Below are positions 9,669 to 22,162 of a stretch of 64,000 bases of DNA, piece after piece. The stretch is taken from the NCBI GenBank assembly GCA_930367205.1, contig OV884014.1, forward strand, positions 110,559,138-110,623,137, written 5' to 3'. Position 1 is the stretch's first letter; the number at the start of each line of letters is the position of its first letter. The notes beneath the pieces were generated by a model that was not told the origin of the DNA, made no database searches, and was given only the letters and a program-made list of their open reading frames with translations. Source of the stretch: Acanthosoma haemorrhoidale (Eukaryota > Arthropoda > Insecta > Hemiptera > Acanthosomatidae). The translations under genes were made by a program, and so were the position numbers.

Positions 9669-12600
9669 ATACATTCATCTACAGACTAAGACCTGGAAGG
9701 GATTTTTGATGGATCAACAATTTGGTTAAGTAAAAGCAATCATAATCTCTGTCTTATAATAAAGCATGTGGCAATTAATAAATATAAATTCATGATTATG
9801 CTTATCACATTTCACTGGAGTAATTTAAAAATAATGGCTTTAACATTTTGAGAAACATAATAAACAGACAAAATAGTCGTACTGTAGCAACTTATATTGG
9901 AATTATAATGGTAAGTAGTTATTCCTGATGGCAGAATGGATTCCACGAATCTTTACTAACTGCAGGGACACAAATAATGTTTATATTTAGTCCCTTGAGG
10001 AAAAATAAATAGCAAAAACTAGAGATAAAGGTTTACTGAACATAAGCATATAAAACCGGCTATTACTATTTATTAGATATACATTCATCTACAGACTAAG
10101 ACCTGGAAGGGATTTTTGATGGATCAACAATTTGGTTGAGTAAAAGCAATCATAATCTCTGTCTTATAATAAAGCATGTGGCAATTAATAAATATAAATT
10201 CATGATTATGCTTAACACATTTCACTGGAGTAATTTAAAAATAATGGCTTTAACATTTTGAGAAACATAATAAACAGACAAAATAGTCGTACTGTAGCAA
10301 CTTATATTGGAATTATAATGGTAAGTAGTTATTCCTGATGGCAGAATGGATTCCACGAATCTTTACTAACTGCAGGGACACAAATAATGTTTATATTAAG
10401 TCCCTTCAGGAAAAATAAATAGCAAAAACTAGAGATAAAGTTTTATTGAACATAAGTATATAAAACCGGCTATTAGTATTTATTAGATATACATTTATCT
10501 ACAGACCTGGACAGGATTTTTGATGGATCAACAATTTGGTTAAGTAAAAGCAATCATAATCTCTGTCTTATAATAAAGCATGTGGCAATTAATAAATATA
10601 AATTCATGATTATGCTTAACACATTTCACTGGAGTAATTTAAAAATAATGGCTTTAACATTTTGAGAAACATAATAAACAGACAAAATAGTCGTTCTGTA
10701 GCAACTTGTATTGGAATTATAATGGTAAGTAGTTATTTCTGATGGTGGAATGGATTCCACGAATCTTTACTGACTGCAGGGACACAAATAATGTTTATAT
10801 TAAGTCCCTTCAGGAAAAATAAATAGCAAAAACTAGAGATAAAGTTTTATTGAACATAAGTATATAAAACCGGCTATTAGTATTTATTAGATATACATTT
10901 ATCTACAGACCTGGACAGGATTTTTGATGGATCAACAATTTGGTTAAGTAAAAGCAATCATAATCTCTGTCTTATAATAAAGCATGTGGCAATTAATAAA
11001 TATAAATTCATGATTATGCTTAACACATTTCACTGGAGTAATTTAAAAATAATGGCTTTAACATTTTGAGAAACATAATAAACAGACAAAATAGTCGTTC
11101 TGTAGCAACTTATATTGGAATTATAATGGTAAGTAGTTATTCCTGATGGCAGAATGGATTCCACGAATCTTTACTAACTGCAGGGACACAAATAATGTTT
11201 ATATTAAGTCCCTTCAGGAAAAATAAATAGCAAAAACTAGAGATAAAGTTTTATTGAACATAAGTATATAAAACCGGCTATTAGTATTTATTAGATATAC
11301 ATTTATCTACAGACCTGGACAGGATTTTTGATGGATCAACAATTTGGTTAAGTAAAAGCAATCATAATCTCTGTCTTATAATAAAGCATGTGGCAATTAA
11401 TAAATATAAATTCATGATTATGCTTAACACATTTCACTGGAGTAATTTAAAAATAATGGCTTTAACATTTTGAGAAACATAATAAACAGACAAAATAGTC
11501 GTTCTGTAGCAACTTATATTGGAATTATAATGGTAAGTAGTTATTCCTGATGGCAGAATGGATTCCACGAATCTTTACTAACTGCAGGGACACAAATAAT
11601 GTTTATATTAAGTCCCTTCAGGAAAAATAAATAGCAAAAACTAGAGATAAAGTTTTATTGAACATAAGTATATAAAACCGGCTATTAGTATTTATTAGAT
11701 ATACATTTATCTACAGACTAAGACCTGGAAGGGATTTTTGATGGATCAACAATTTGGTTAAGTAAAAGCTTTTATAATCTCTGTCTTATAATAAAGCATG
11801 TGGCAATTAATAAATATAAATTCATGATTATGCTTAACACATTTCACTGGAGTAATTTAAAAATAATGGCTTTAACATTTTGAGAAACATAATAAACAGA
11901 CAAAATAGTAGTTCTGTAGCAACTTGTATTGGAATTATAATGGTAAGTAGTTATTTCTGATGGTGGAATGGATTCCACGAATCTTTACTGACTGCAGGGA
12001 CACAAATAATGTTTATATTAAGTCCCTTCAGGAAAAATAAATAGCAAAAACTAGAGATAAAGTTTTATTGAACATAAGTATATAAAACCGGCTATTACTA
12101 TTTATTAGATATACATTTATCTACAGACTAAGACCTGGAAGGGATTTTTGATGGATCAACAATTTGGTTAAGTAAAAGCTTTTATAATCTCTGTCTTATA
12201 ATAAAGCATGTGGCAATTAATAAATATAAATTCATGATTATGCTTAACACATTTCACTGGAGTAATTTAAAAATAATGGCTTTAACATTTTGAGAAACAT
12301 AATAAACAGACAAAATAGTAGTTCTGTAGCAACTTGTATTGGAATTATAATGGTAAGTAGTTATTTCTGATGGCAGAATGGATTCCACGAATCTTTACTG
12401 ACTGCAGGGACACAAATAATGTTTATATTTAGTCCCTTGAGGAAAAATGAGTAGCAAAAACTAGAGATAAAGTTTTATTGAACATAAGCATATAAAACCG
12501 GCTATTACTATTTATTAGATATACATTTATCTACAGACTATGACCTGGAAAGGATTTTTGATGGATCAACAATTTGGTTGAGTAAAAGCAATTATAATCT

Positions 12601-15369
12601 CTGTCTTATCATAAAGTATGTGGCAATTAATAAATATAAATTCATGATTATGCTTAACACATTTCACTGGAGTAATTTAAAAATAATGGCTTTAACATTT
12701 TGAGAAACATAATAAACAGACAAAATAGTAGTTCTGTAGCAACTTGTATTGGAATTATAATGGTAAGTAGTTATTTCTGATGGTGGAATGGATTCCACGA
12801 ATCTTTACTGACTGCAGGGACACAAATAATGTTTATATTAAGTCCCTTCAGGAAAAATAAATAGCAAAAACTAGAGATAAAGTTTTATTGAACATAAGTA
12901 TATAAAACCGGCTATTACTATTTATTAGATATACATTTATCTACAGACTAAGACCTGGAAGGGATTTTTGATGGATCAACAATTTGGTTAAGTAAAAGCT
13001 TTTATAATCTCTGTCTTATAATAAAGCATGTGGCAATTAATAAATATAAATTCATGATTATGCTTAACACATTTCACTGGAGTAATTTAAAAATAACGGC
13101 TTAAACATTTTGAGAAATATAATAAACAGACAAAATAGTCGTTCTGTAGCAACTTATATTGGAATTATAATGGTAAGTAGTTATTCCTGATGGCGGAATG
13201 GATTCCACGAATCTTTACTGACTGCAGGGACACAAATAATGTTTATATTAAGTCCCTTGAGGAAAAATGAGTAGCAAAAACTAGAGATAAAGTTTTATTG
13301 AACATAAGCATATAAAACCGGCTATTAGTATTTATTAGATATACATTTATCTACAGACTATGACCTGGACAGGATTTTTGATGGATCAACAATTTGGTTA
13401 ATCAAAAGCAATCATAATCTCTGTCTTATAATAAAGCATGTGGCAATTAATAAATATAAATTCATGATTATGCTTAACACATTTCACTGGAGTAATTTAA
13501 AAATAACGGCTTTAACATTTTGAGAAACATAATAAACAGACAAAATAGTCGTTCTGTAGCAACTTGTATTGGAATTATAATGGTAAGTAGTTATTTCTGA
13601 TGGTGGAATGGATTCCACGAATCTTTACTGACTGCAGGGACACAAATAATGTTTATATTTAGTCCCTTGAGGAAAAATGAGTAGCAAAAACTAGAGATAA
13701 AGTTTTATTGAACATAAGCATATAAAACCGGCTATTACTATTTATTAGATATACATTTATCTACAGACTATGACCTGGACAGGATTTTTGATGGATCAAC
13801 AATTTGGTTAATCAAAAGCAATCATAATCTCTGTCTTATAATAAAGCATGTGGCAATTAATAAATATAAATTCATGATTATGCTTAACACATTTCACTGG
13901 AGTAATTTAAAAATAACGGCTTAAACATTTTGAGAAACATAATAAACAGACATAATAGTAGTTCTGTAGCAACTTGTATTGGAATTATAATGGTAAGTAG
14001 TTATTTCTGATGGTGGAATGGATTCCACGAATCTTTACTGACTGCAGGGACACAAATAATGTTTATATTAAGTCCCTTGAGGAAAAATAAATAGCAAAAA
14101 CTAGAGATAAAGTTTTATTGAACATAAGTATATAAAACCGGCTATTACTATTTATTAGATATACATTTATCTACAGACTAAGACCTGGAAGGGATTTTTG
14201 ATGGATCAACAATTTGGTTAAGTAAAAGCAATCATAATCTCTGTCTTATAATAAAGCATGTGGCAATTAATAAATATAAATTCATGATTATGCTTAACAC
14301 ATTTCACTGGAGTAATTTAAAAATAATGGCTTTAACATTTTGAGAAACATAATAAACAGACAAAATAGTAGTTCTGTAGCAACTTGTATTGGAATTATAA
14401 TGGTAAGTAGTTATTTCTGATGGTGGAATGGATTCCACGAATCTTTACTGACTGCAGGGACACAAATAATGTTTATATTAAGTCCCTTGAGGAAAAATAA
14501 ATAGCAAAAACTAGAGATAAAGGTTTACTGAACATAAGTATATAAAACCGGCTATTACTATTTATTAGATATACATTTATCTACAGACTAAGACCTGGAA
14601 GGGATTTTTGATGGATCAACAATTTGGTTAAGTAAAAGCTTTTATAATCTCTGTCTTATAATAAAGCATGTGGCAATTAATAAATATAAATTCATGATTA
14701 TGCTTAACACATTTCACTGGAGTAATTTAAAAATAACGGCTTAAACATTTTGAGAAATATAATAAACAGACAAAATAGTCGTTCTGTAGCAACTTATATT
14801 GGAATTATAATGGTAAGTAGTTATTCCTGATGGCGGAATGGATTCCACGAATCTTTACTGACTGCAGGGACACAAATAATGTTTATATTAAGTCCCTTGA
14901 GGAAAAATGAGTAGCAAAAACTAGAGATAAAGTTTTATTGAACATAAGCATATAAAACCGGCTATTAGTATTTATTAGATATACATTTATCTACAGACTA
15001 TGACCTGGACAGGATTTTTGATGGATCAACAATTTGGTTAAGTAAAAGCAATCATAATCTCTGTCTTATAATAAAGCATGTGGCAATTAATAAATATAAA
15101 TTCATGATTATGCTTAACACATTTCACTGGAGTAATTTAAAAATAACGGCTTAAACATTTTGAGAAATATAATAAACAGACAAAATAGTCGTTCTGTAGC
15201 AACTTATATTGGAATTATAATGGTAAGTAGTTATTCCTGATGGCGGAATGGATTCCACGAATCTTTACTGACTGCAGGGACACAAATAATGTTTATATTA
15301 AGTCCCTTGAGGAAAAAGGTGTAGCAACAAGTAGAGATCAAAATTTATTGAACATAAGTATATAAAACC
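9669..15369 (+). repeat. Satellite array, 14 copies of a 404-410 bp unit
   Basis: Units begin ATATACATTYATCTACAGAC at 9669, 10077, 10487, 10891, 11295, 11699, 12109, 12519, 12929, 13339, 13749, 14159, 14569 and 14979. Ten measured spacings are 408-410 bp. Three consecutive units (from 10487, 10891 and 11295) are 404 bp because of a 6-bp deletion that turns CAGACTAAGACCTGG into CAGACCTGG. Units are very similar, differing at diagnostic sites such as AAGCAATCATAATC versus AAGCTTTTATAATC and TGGCAGAATGG versus TGGTGGAATGG. There is no ORF. The last unit decays after about 15320. Confidence 0.97.
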
Positions 15370-15417
15370 AAAAAGCAACTTATATTGGAATTATAATGGT
15401 AAGTAGTTATTCCTGAT
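15370..15417 (+). repeat. Truncated satellite fragment at the array edge
   Basis: AGCAACTTATATTGGAATTA and following bases up to GTTATTCCTGAT match the middle of the 410-bp unit. This piece is joined to the end of unit 14 with most of a unit missing, so the array ends in a deletion junction. Confidence 0.85.
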
Positions 15418-16018
15418 TGGAAAATAATCTACATTGAAGAACTTTCTAAGTCCTTTAGGAATTGTATATTGTTACATATTTGTATATTATCAAGCCATCT
15501 ATATTTTTAAACTATTTATTACATCACTTCAAACATATAATAAAACATAGTATGTGGCTCAATCGCTAGCTATCGGTTTTGATTATGTAAATTATATCTT
15601 TCATGCAAATGTATGACGTTAGTTACTCAATTGTGTCATACAATGTGAATATTACAATTATAATTATTATCACTTTATTTGTTCGTTACTTATATACTAT
15701 TATACTACATAATTAATAATATTGATGTGATGTGCAATGTTCATGTCATCAAAGTTTTTTAGAAATCAAAGAAATGGATTATGATGACCTTGAATTTAGC
15801 GCTAATAGTGTTTTGAAATGTCTGCCGTTAGTAAATTTGGATTCGAATCTTAACAATTTCGATTCATGAACTGACAACATTCATTCATTTCAATTACTTC
15901 ATCCCCCCCACATGGAGTTGAAAAAAAAATTAAAAAACTATATGTCCAGTTAGTAAGTTGAGTAATATCCAACAATAATAAACGAAAATAAAAAAAATTA
16001 ATTAAAATGTTTTAATTT
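15418..16018 (+). other. AT-rich spacer
   Basis: No gene, RNA or clear repeat seen between the satellite and the next retroelement fragment. Confidence 0.6.
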
Positions 16019-16019
16019 A

Positions 16020-16922
16020 GGCAGAAGGAGAGGGAGTTGAAGATTTCCTCACTTCACCTGTCCCTCTCTCAGTTCCTCCAAAAGCCGTTGACCCCTCTGA
16101 GGTCAAATATCTTCTGAAAAAATTACCTCACCGAAAATCTCCAGGATATAATCTCCTTACTCCTCGAATCCTCCCACAACTTTCTCCTAAAGCCATAATC
16201 TTCCTAACCTACATTTATAATTGCATTATCCGAACGTCGCACTTTCCTCTCCTCTGGAAACATTTCATTATTGTCATATTCGCCAAACCCGGTAAACCAC
16301 TCAATGACGCCTTATCTTACCGTCCAATTAGCCTACTCCCTATCCTCTCAAAAATCTTTGAAAAACTCCTATTAAAACGTCTACTTCCAATTGTTGAATC
16401 CAATAACCTTTATCTCACTCACCAGTTAGGTTTCCGTCAACGACATTTCACTGCTCAACAAGGCCTTCGCGTTGCTGATCACATCTCTTCAGCCCTTGAA
16501 TCCAAACAGTATTGCACTGCTGCCTTTCTTGATATAGCTTAAGCTTTTGACAGGGTCTGGGACGCAGGTTTGCTCTACAAGCTCAGAGGATATTTACCGC
16601 AGACCCTAATCCTACAGGCCTACCTTTCAAACCGCTTCTTCCAAGTCTGCTGTGGTTTAGAATATTCTAACTACTATCCCATAAAAGAAGGAGTTCCACA
16701 CTGGAGCGTCCTGTGCCCCATCCTCTACAATCTATATACCGCTGAAGTCCCCTCTACCACCAATAGCTTCTTGGAAACATTTGCAGATGACATTGCAGTC
16801 CTGTCAACCCATTAAGACCCTGATAAAGCATCCCAAAACCTTTAAAACTACGTTGATGAGATCGAGTATTGGTGCAACCAATGGCAAATCAAAGTCGATG
16901 AAGCAAAATGTTCCCACATAAC
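16020..16922 (+). pseudogene. Jockey reverse transcriptase fragment, truncated at both ends
   Basis: Plus-strand translation gives a continuous Jockey RT: ALSYRPISLLPILSKIFEKL, then LDIA followed by a stop (TAA in place of the Gln codon seen in the 4.2 kb copy) and AFDRVWDAG. PQGS is changed to PHWS, and FADDI follows, with a second stop at 16813-16815. It ends at CCCACATAAC (16922), inside the RT, where it abuts a minus-strand LTR-element gag. Nucleotide similarity to the 4.2 kb element is high. No poly(A) tail or target duplication is present. Confidence 0.9.
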
Positions 16923-16967
16923 GCGCGCTCCTCGGGGAATCCTTCTTTTCGCCCAGTGAAATGATTC

Positions 16968-17488
16968 TCACATTTTGTCCGTCGCCTTATTGAATCTGAT
17001 CATTAAGTCCGCCGTGTATTGGCCGTTGCTCTGCCTAGAGGACTTCGTTTCTCTAAACATCTGAAGTATGTCCTCCTCGGGAGTCCATCTTCTTCCTCCG
17101 TAGGCTTTCTTCAGACGCAATTTCACCACTTCCCATGGAGTATCCTCGTCAGCTTGAACCTGGTTAAGGATACTCCTGTTGACTCTGGATGTCAGGGCCG
17201 CCTTCATAGATCCGCGTCTCTGTAGTCTATCAGGTTTTCCCCTGCCTTCGCCTCGATCAACGCTATGAGGCAGTCTCCTCTTTTTAAAAAGTGGTTTAGT
17301 TCACCTAGTTCTCCGGTGAAGCTCTCCAGCTCTGCAACGGATTTCCTCAAGTCCTGAGTGTTCATAGCCTTAACTATCATCAGCGCGAGTGCCGTAGTAT
17401 GAGCCTCAGGCATGGTTCCTACTCGTCTGACATCTGAACTCTCCGCGAGATTTAAGGCCGACTGTCAGAGTAGCCCTCCTTCCGTCAT
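16968..17488 (-). pseudogene. Gag of an LTR retrotransposon (minus strand, broken)
   Basis: Read on the minus strand, a start codon at 17488 opens a Gag. It shows an early in-frame TGA, then MPEAHTTALALMIVKAMNTQ, the capsid-like block FTGELGELNHFL, a -1 frameshift at about 17207, and a conserved WEVVKLRLKKAYGG / NGQYTADLMIRFNK region. This matches the N-terminal capsid of gypsy-group Gag proteins. It stops at 16968 and the element is cut off at about 16925, so pol is missing. Its sequence differs from copies A and B, which indicates another family. Confidence 0.8.
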
Positions 17489-17569
17489 CTCGCTCCTTTT
17501 TCGAACAAAAAATAGAAAAGAGGAAACAAAATTCTATGTTCGCACACTATCACTCACTATCTCCAGCAC

Positions 17570-17587
17570 TCCCGGGTTCGGGCACCA
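17570..17587 (-). promoter_or_regulatory. Primer-binding site of the minus-strand LTR element
   Basis: The minus strand reads TGGTGCCCGAACCCGGGA, beginning with TGG as expected for the complement of a tRNA 3' CCA end. It resembles Lys-type primer sites (TGGCGCCCGAAC). It lies about 80 bp upstream of the gag start codon, the correct order for an LTR element. Confidence 0.7.
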
Positions 17588-17700
17588 GTTAATGATCCTG
17601 AGATAGTTGTCACAAGACTGCTTAATTCTTCTTACTAATCCTCTATATATACAGTCAGCATGTTTACATCCCGACAATTGGGTATTAAGGCTATGTATTG
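17588..17700 (-). mobile_element. 3' part of a 5' LTR (minus strand)
   Basis: Sequence immediately upstream of the primer-binding site on the minus strand contains a TATATATA box at 17644-17651 and a spacer to an LTR edge ending in ATTAAC at 17588. The outer LTR edge could not be placed, because no second LTR is in the window. Confidence 0.45.
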
Positions 17701-19960
17701 CTCTGTCCGGATCTTAACTTTTTCATTCAACCTTTAATTTTCCCCCAAAAAGTTTCCAATGTCAGGAAATCTCATTCATTCCATTTTTTTTTCATTCACC
17801 TTAAGGTTTTTGTTTTAAATCTTTTTTACTGTTGGTTATAGGTACCTTTATTATTTATTCGATAATCACATATGTTTTTCTTTTTTTTCAACTAGAACAA
17901 TTTTTAAGAGGCACAAGAAGTGTTGTTTTTTAATTCATTGATTATTCTATAAGTAGATTTCCTAGCAGAATATGAATTATAAATGTAGGTGAAAGGGTGG
18001 GGGGATCGGTTTATCAATTGTTGTCCATTATTGATTGTCTATTGACTATTTTTCAACAATCGACAGTTACAATCGCGGACGTTTCAACAAGACCCCAGCC
18101 CCATTTCAAACATCAAGCTCCTTAATTCACCACGTCCCATTTATTCTTATTCACGGTAATCCTCCCTTAGCAAAATGTCAATGAATAATTATTAATATTT
18201 ATTTGGTAATAAGAATGACTATTCATTATTAACGTGAAGACAAATTGTATGACAAAATATTCTTTTTCGAGAACAATTTGATTTTATTACAAATGGTGGG
18301 GTCAGAAGCAGACCAATTTTATGGCAAACCTAATTTGCAATATTTTTGTCTATTGCCCGATTTCAGTGCCTAAATTAAAAAAGCTTAGGTTGCGGGTCTA
18401 ACATACGGACAGACCCGTTTAGTTTTATGGCAGCAGTCTTATAAACGATTAAATCAATCTGAAAAAAATAATTAGGAGGTATGAAAAGAAAAGAAAACGA
18501 GAATCGAATTTTGGACATACGTCCCAATACTTTTAAGGTTTATCAAGGTATAGCTCATGTTTATTATTTTTTTTTTTTTTGAGGGGCGGCATATTTATAT
18601 ATTCATAACCGTGGACACAAATCATATTATAAAACCACGGAATGAAACGATGACTACAAAAAATAGAATTTTACTCCATTTTCTCACTAAACAGAGTAAT
18701 TTTAGAAAGATATTCCAAAATTATTTATGTCAATATTTTATACATTGGAATTTTTTTCGTTTGATAAGGTTGATTAATGATCGCAACGGTTTAGGAAGTA
18801 GTAGTTTTGGTAAAATGGTTTTACCTTGACAAATTATAGAAAGTAGAAGGACCTGGGTACTTACTACCTGAAAAGTACACTCGAGTCAAAAAAAAATGGT
18901 GCTCTGGAAATTTTCCAAAAAATTTATTTAGATTTACCTAGCTTTATTATCAATAAGAATCACCAGGGGGGAAATAAAATACTGAAAAAAAAAATTATTG
19001 AAGGAAGTGTTACTTCCCCCTTTTTGTTTGTTGCTAAATTTGTTTAAAGATTTTTGTCTACGCATAAAATATTGTGCATAATATTTTGATGTTGGAGTTT
19101 CAGATTGACATTGATTCCGTCAATACGACGATGAAAAAAACCTAGGTATACAACAATAGTAACAATTTTGTTTGTAAAATTGATTTTTTGATTATAAACA
19201 ACATTTCACCCTGGGCAAAGTATATCCTTGCACGACGACATGCTGCATCGTCCCGAATAAAAAAAAAGAAAGGAGAAATAAATGAAAATGTTTCCTTGGA
19301 AAGAAATTTCTAATGCTTGGCCAGTACATCTCTGGGAGTCATTCATAGCTACATGTTATTATGGATCGACTGTGCAAAGTTCTGCTTAATCTGCTGTGTT
19401 AATTAATTCATTTTTTTCTCAGCCCCTATAGGTAATTATTTTTTAAAATTAATTATTAAACATTTTTTAGGCATCGATAGGCCCGAAGCCAAACCACCCT
19501 TCGCAAACACAGATTAAACCTTCGCAATGAATTACTGTCAGATAAACTATTAGATAAGTTTAAACATACAATATTAATACAACTTCCAGATTTTCTTTAA
19601 TGTCATTCCCACAGTTCACTTTAGAAAACAGATGTACGATTCTCTAACTTTATTTGTTCTTCAGCAGGTCTTTTAATTCTTAATTTCGACTTAATTGGTT
19701 GTTAAGGCGCTTTCTGGGAGACCATGTTTCAATTTTATGGAATTTGGCAAAATCAGATGGAATGCAGTCTCCTGTGGGGTTCACATTTTTCTACCTGGAC
19801 AGCTACCTGTAGGGTGCCAGGTAGGATGGCACCAGTCAGTGCATTCCATCTTACAATTTTGACAAGCTCTCCCTTAAAAAAAAGTACCAAAATATATGAA
19901 ACAAAATGTTAATTAATTTACTCATGTTTAATTTAATATGAAATAAGTCACGTTAGTAAT
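17700..19960 (+). other. AT-rich region without recognised genes
   Basis: Homopolymer-rich intergenic sequence. A 90-codon open stretch at 18557-18829 has poly-Phe from a T-run and no protein-like features. Confidence 0.55.
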
Positions 19961-19969
19961 GCTCGGTTT

Positions 19970-22148
19970 TCGAGTTATTAACAGAAAGAAAAAAAAAATG
20001 TGTTTGTATTTTTCTTATACTTCCGGAAAATATTTCAGGTGGCATAATTAAAATTCCTCATGAGCACCCCAAAAAACATAATTAAGAAAATTTTCAGAAC
20101 TTCTCTAAAATTTTCCAAGTAAAAATACCTTATGACTGGACTAGTCTAGTTAGTGCCTAGGAACACTAAATGATCAATATATTACAGGCCTGCATGACCT
20201 ATATCCCCAGCACTGCCCTTTCATTCAAACTGTTCAAATTCACAAATTGGATCATTTGTCATCCATTAAGGGCACAATTGATCAGCACTGCTTACTGAAA
20301 CTGCGCATCTCAGTTTCCCTAAAAACAATCACAACTTGAACTGAAGAGACAGTTGTGGTTTTATACAATAACCGTAATAAGAGGGTCGTTTCTACCAACT
20401 TGCATCCCCAAATAGTGGATTCATAAATAAACCAATGATCAAGAAATCGTTTACTAATACATATTCAAACCTAATATACTTATTTATTACGAAGTAGTTG
20501 GTGTCCCCACGTGCAGGAGTGCATTGGTCATGTATTGACTGACAATTCTAAGAGGTTAACGCAAGTACTTCATTTTTCAGAACTTCTCTAAAACTTTCCA
20601 AGTAAAAATACCTTATGACTGGACTAGTCTAGTTAGTGCCTAGGAACACTAAATGATCAATATATTACAGGCCTGCATGACCTATATTCCCAGCACTGCC
20701 CTTTCATTCAAACTGTTCAAATACACAAATTGGATCATTTGTCAGCGATTAAGGGCACTATTGATCAGCACTGCTTACTGAAACTGCGCATCTCAGTTTC
20801 CCTAAAAACAATCACAACTTGAACTAAAGAGACAGTTGTGGTTTTATACAATAACCGTAATAAGGGGGTCGTTTCTACCAACTTGCATCTCCAAATAGTG
20901 GATTCATAAATAAACCAATAATCAAGAAATCGTTTACTAATACATATTCAAACCTAATATACTTATTTATTACGAAGTAGTTGGTGTCCCCACGTGCAGG
21001 AGTGCATGGTGTTGCCATGTGGTCATGTATTTCATTTTTTTCATGTCAGGTAAAATATATTATTAATACACCAATTATTAAATTCACTATAATATATATT
21101 ATTCACCATAAGAGTTCCCGCCTTTGATTCCATGATTTGATGGACATCATAAAAGTTTTATGTTGAAAAAACTGTTATTTTTATTTTCAACGTTCGTTAT
21201 TATTTAGGTTCCAATTCTCTCTTAAATGAATAACATGATAAATAGCGTAATTGGAACGAATTCATCTCACGTGACCATATGTTTTTTTAGCTCAAAAAAT
21301 GTCTATTTTAATATCAAACATAAAAAAAGTTAAAATAATGAATTAGCCTTAATAAATAAAAACATGAGGTACAAAGATAACATATTTTATTAATCACAAA
21401 TATATACAGAGAAATAGAGAACGAGTCCTTCCAAAAATAGTTCTACTTTCCACCATTTTCTCCAAACCTCGACTAACTTACCACGTTCTGAAATTGGTTC
21501 GATGTGTTTCATCTGGCTTGTGGTGACCGGAGAGTTCCAGACTCCAGGGCATCAATCAAAACCTATTCAACAAAATCATAATAGTCAATGAAAAAAAAGC
21601 ACTTTGATTTCATTTATTGCTTACGATTTTATTGCTATTTACTGTGATCATATTTCTTTATAAAATATGTTATAGCATGCTATTATTATCATTATTATAC
21701 ATAAGGTCCTCATATGAGATAATCTATGGATGGTAAAAATAAGATGTGGGATGTAGTTTACAAATATATCACACATCATACTTCATGTAACATACAAATG
21801 CATTCAAGCTTTGATAATTTTAGTAGCTATATTGAATTATGTTTTGAAAGCGGTTTTCAATTTCACCTTAAAAAATACACTCGTCCAAATAATAATGAAC
21901 TTAATTAATACTTTGTTGTAACATTTAAATGCGCCAAGGGTGGCTAGGTCACAGTATACCTACATTAAACGATCTTATTGAAGCACATTTAAAAAGATAT
22001 TTTTACTAGAAAAATTTTAGAGAAGTTCTGAAAATTTGCCCACTTATGTATTTTGAGGTGTGGTTATGAATTTAAACTTTGCCACATCCAATTTTTTCCG
22101 GAACTATAAAAAATCACATTATTTTTTTCCCCATTTTGTTCATAACTT
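19970..22148. mobile_element. Block flanked by diverged ~150-bp inverted repeats
   Basis: 19974-20127 on the plus strand aligns with the reverse complement of 22003-22146: both read GTTAT, an A-rich run, ATGTG, TTCCGGAAAA, GTGGC, then TTTTCAGAACTTCTCTAAAA and AGTAAAAATA. Similarity is roughly 70%. Between them is a 430-bp direct duplication and AT-rich sequence with no transposase. A non-autonomous foldback-type or DNA element is possible. No target duplication was seen at the edges. Confidence 0.5.
20095..21007 (+). repeat. 430-bp direct duplication (period 483 bp)
   Basis: 20095-20524 and 20578-21007 are near identical, from CAGAACTTCTCTAAAA to GTGCAGGAGTGCAT, separated by 53 bp. The first copy starts inside the left inverted repeat of the surrounding block, so the duplication carried part of that repeat with it. 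Confidence 0.95.
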
Positions 22149-22162
22149 CAGTCAGTAGACGT

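Noticed and set aside
18557..18829. 90-codon open stretch
   Set aside because: It starts in a T-run giving poly-Phe and has low complexity. No motif, splice signal or context supports it.
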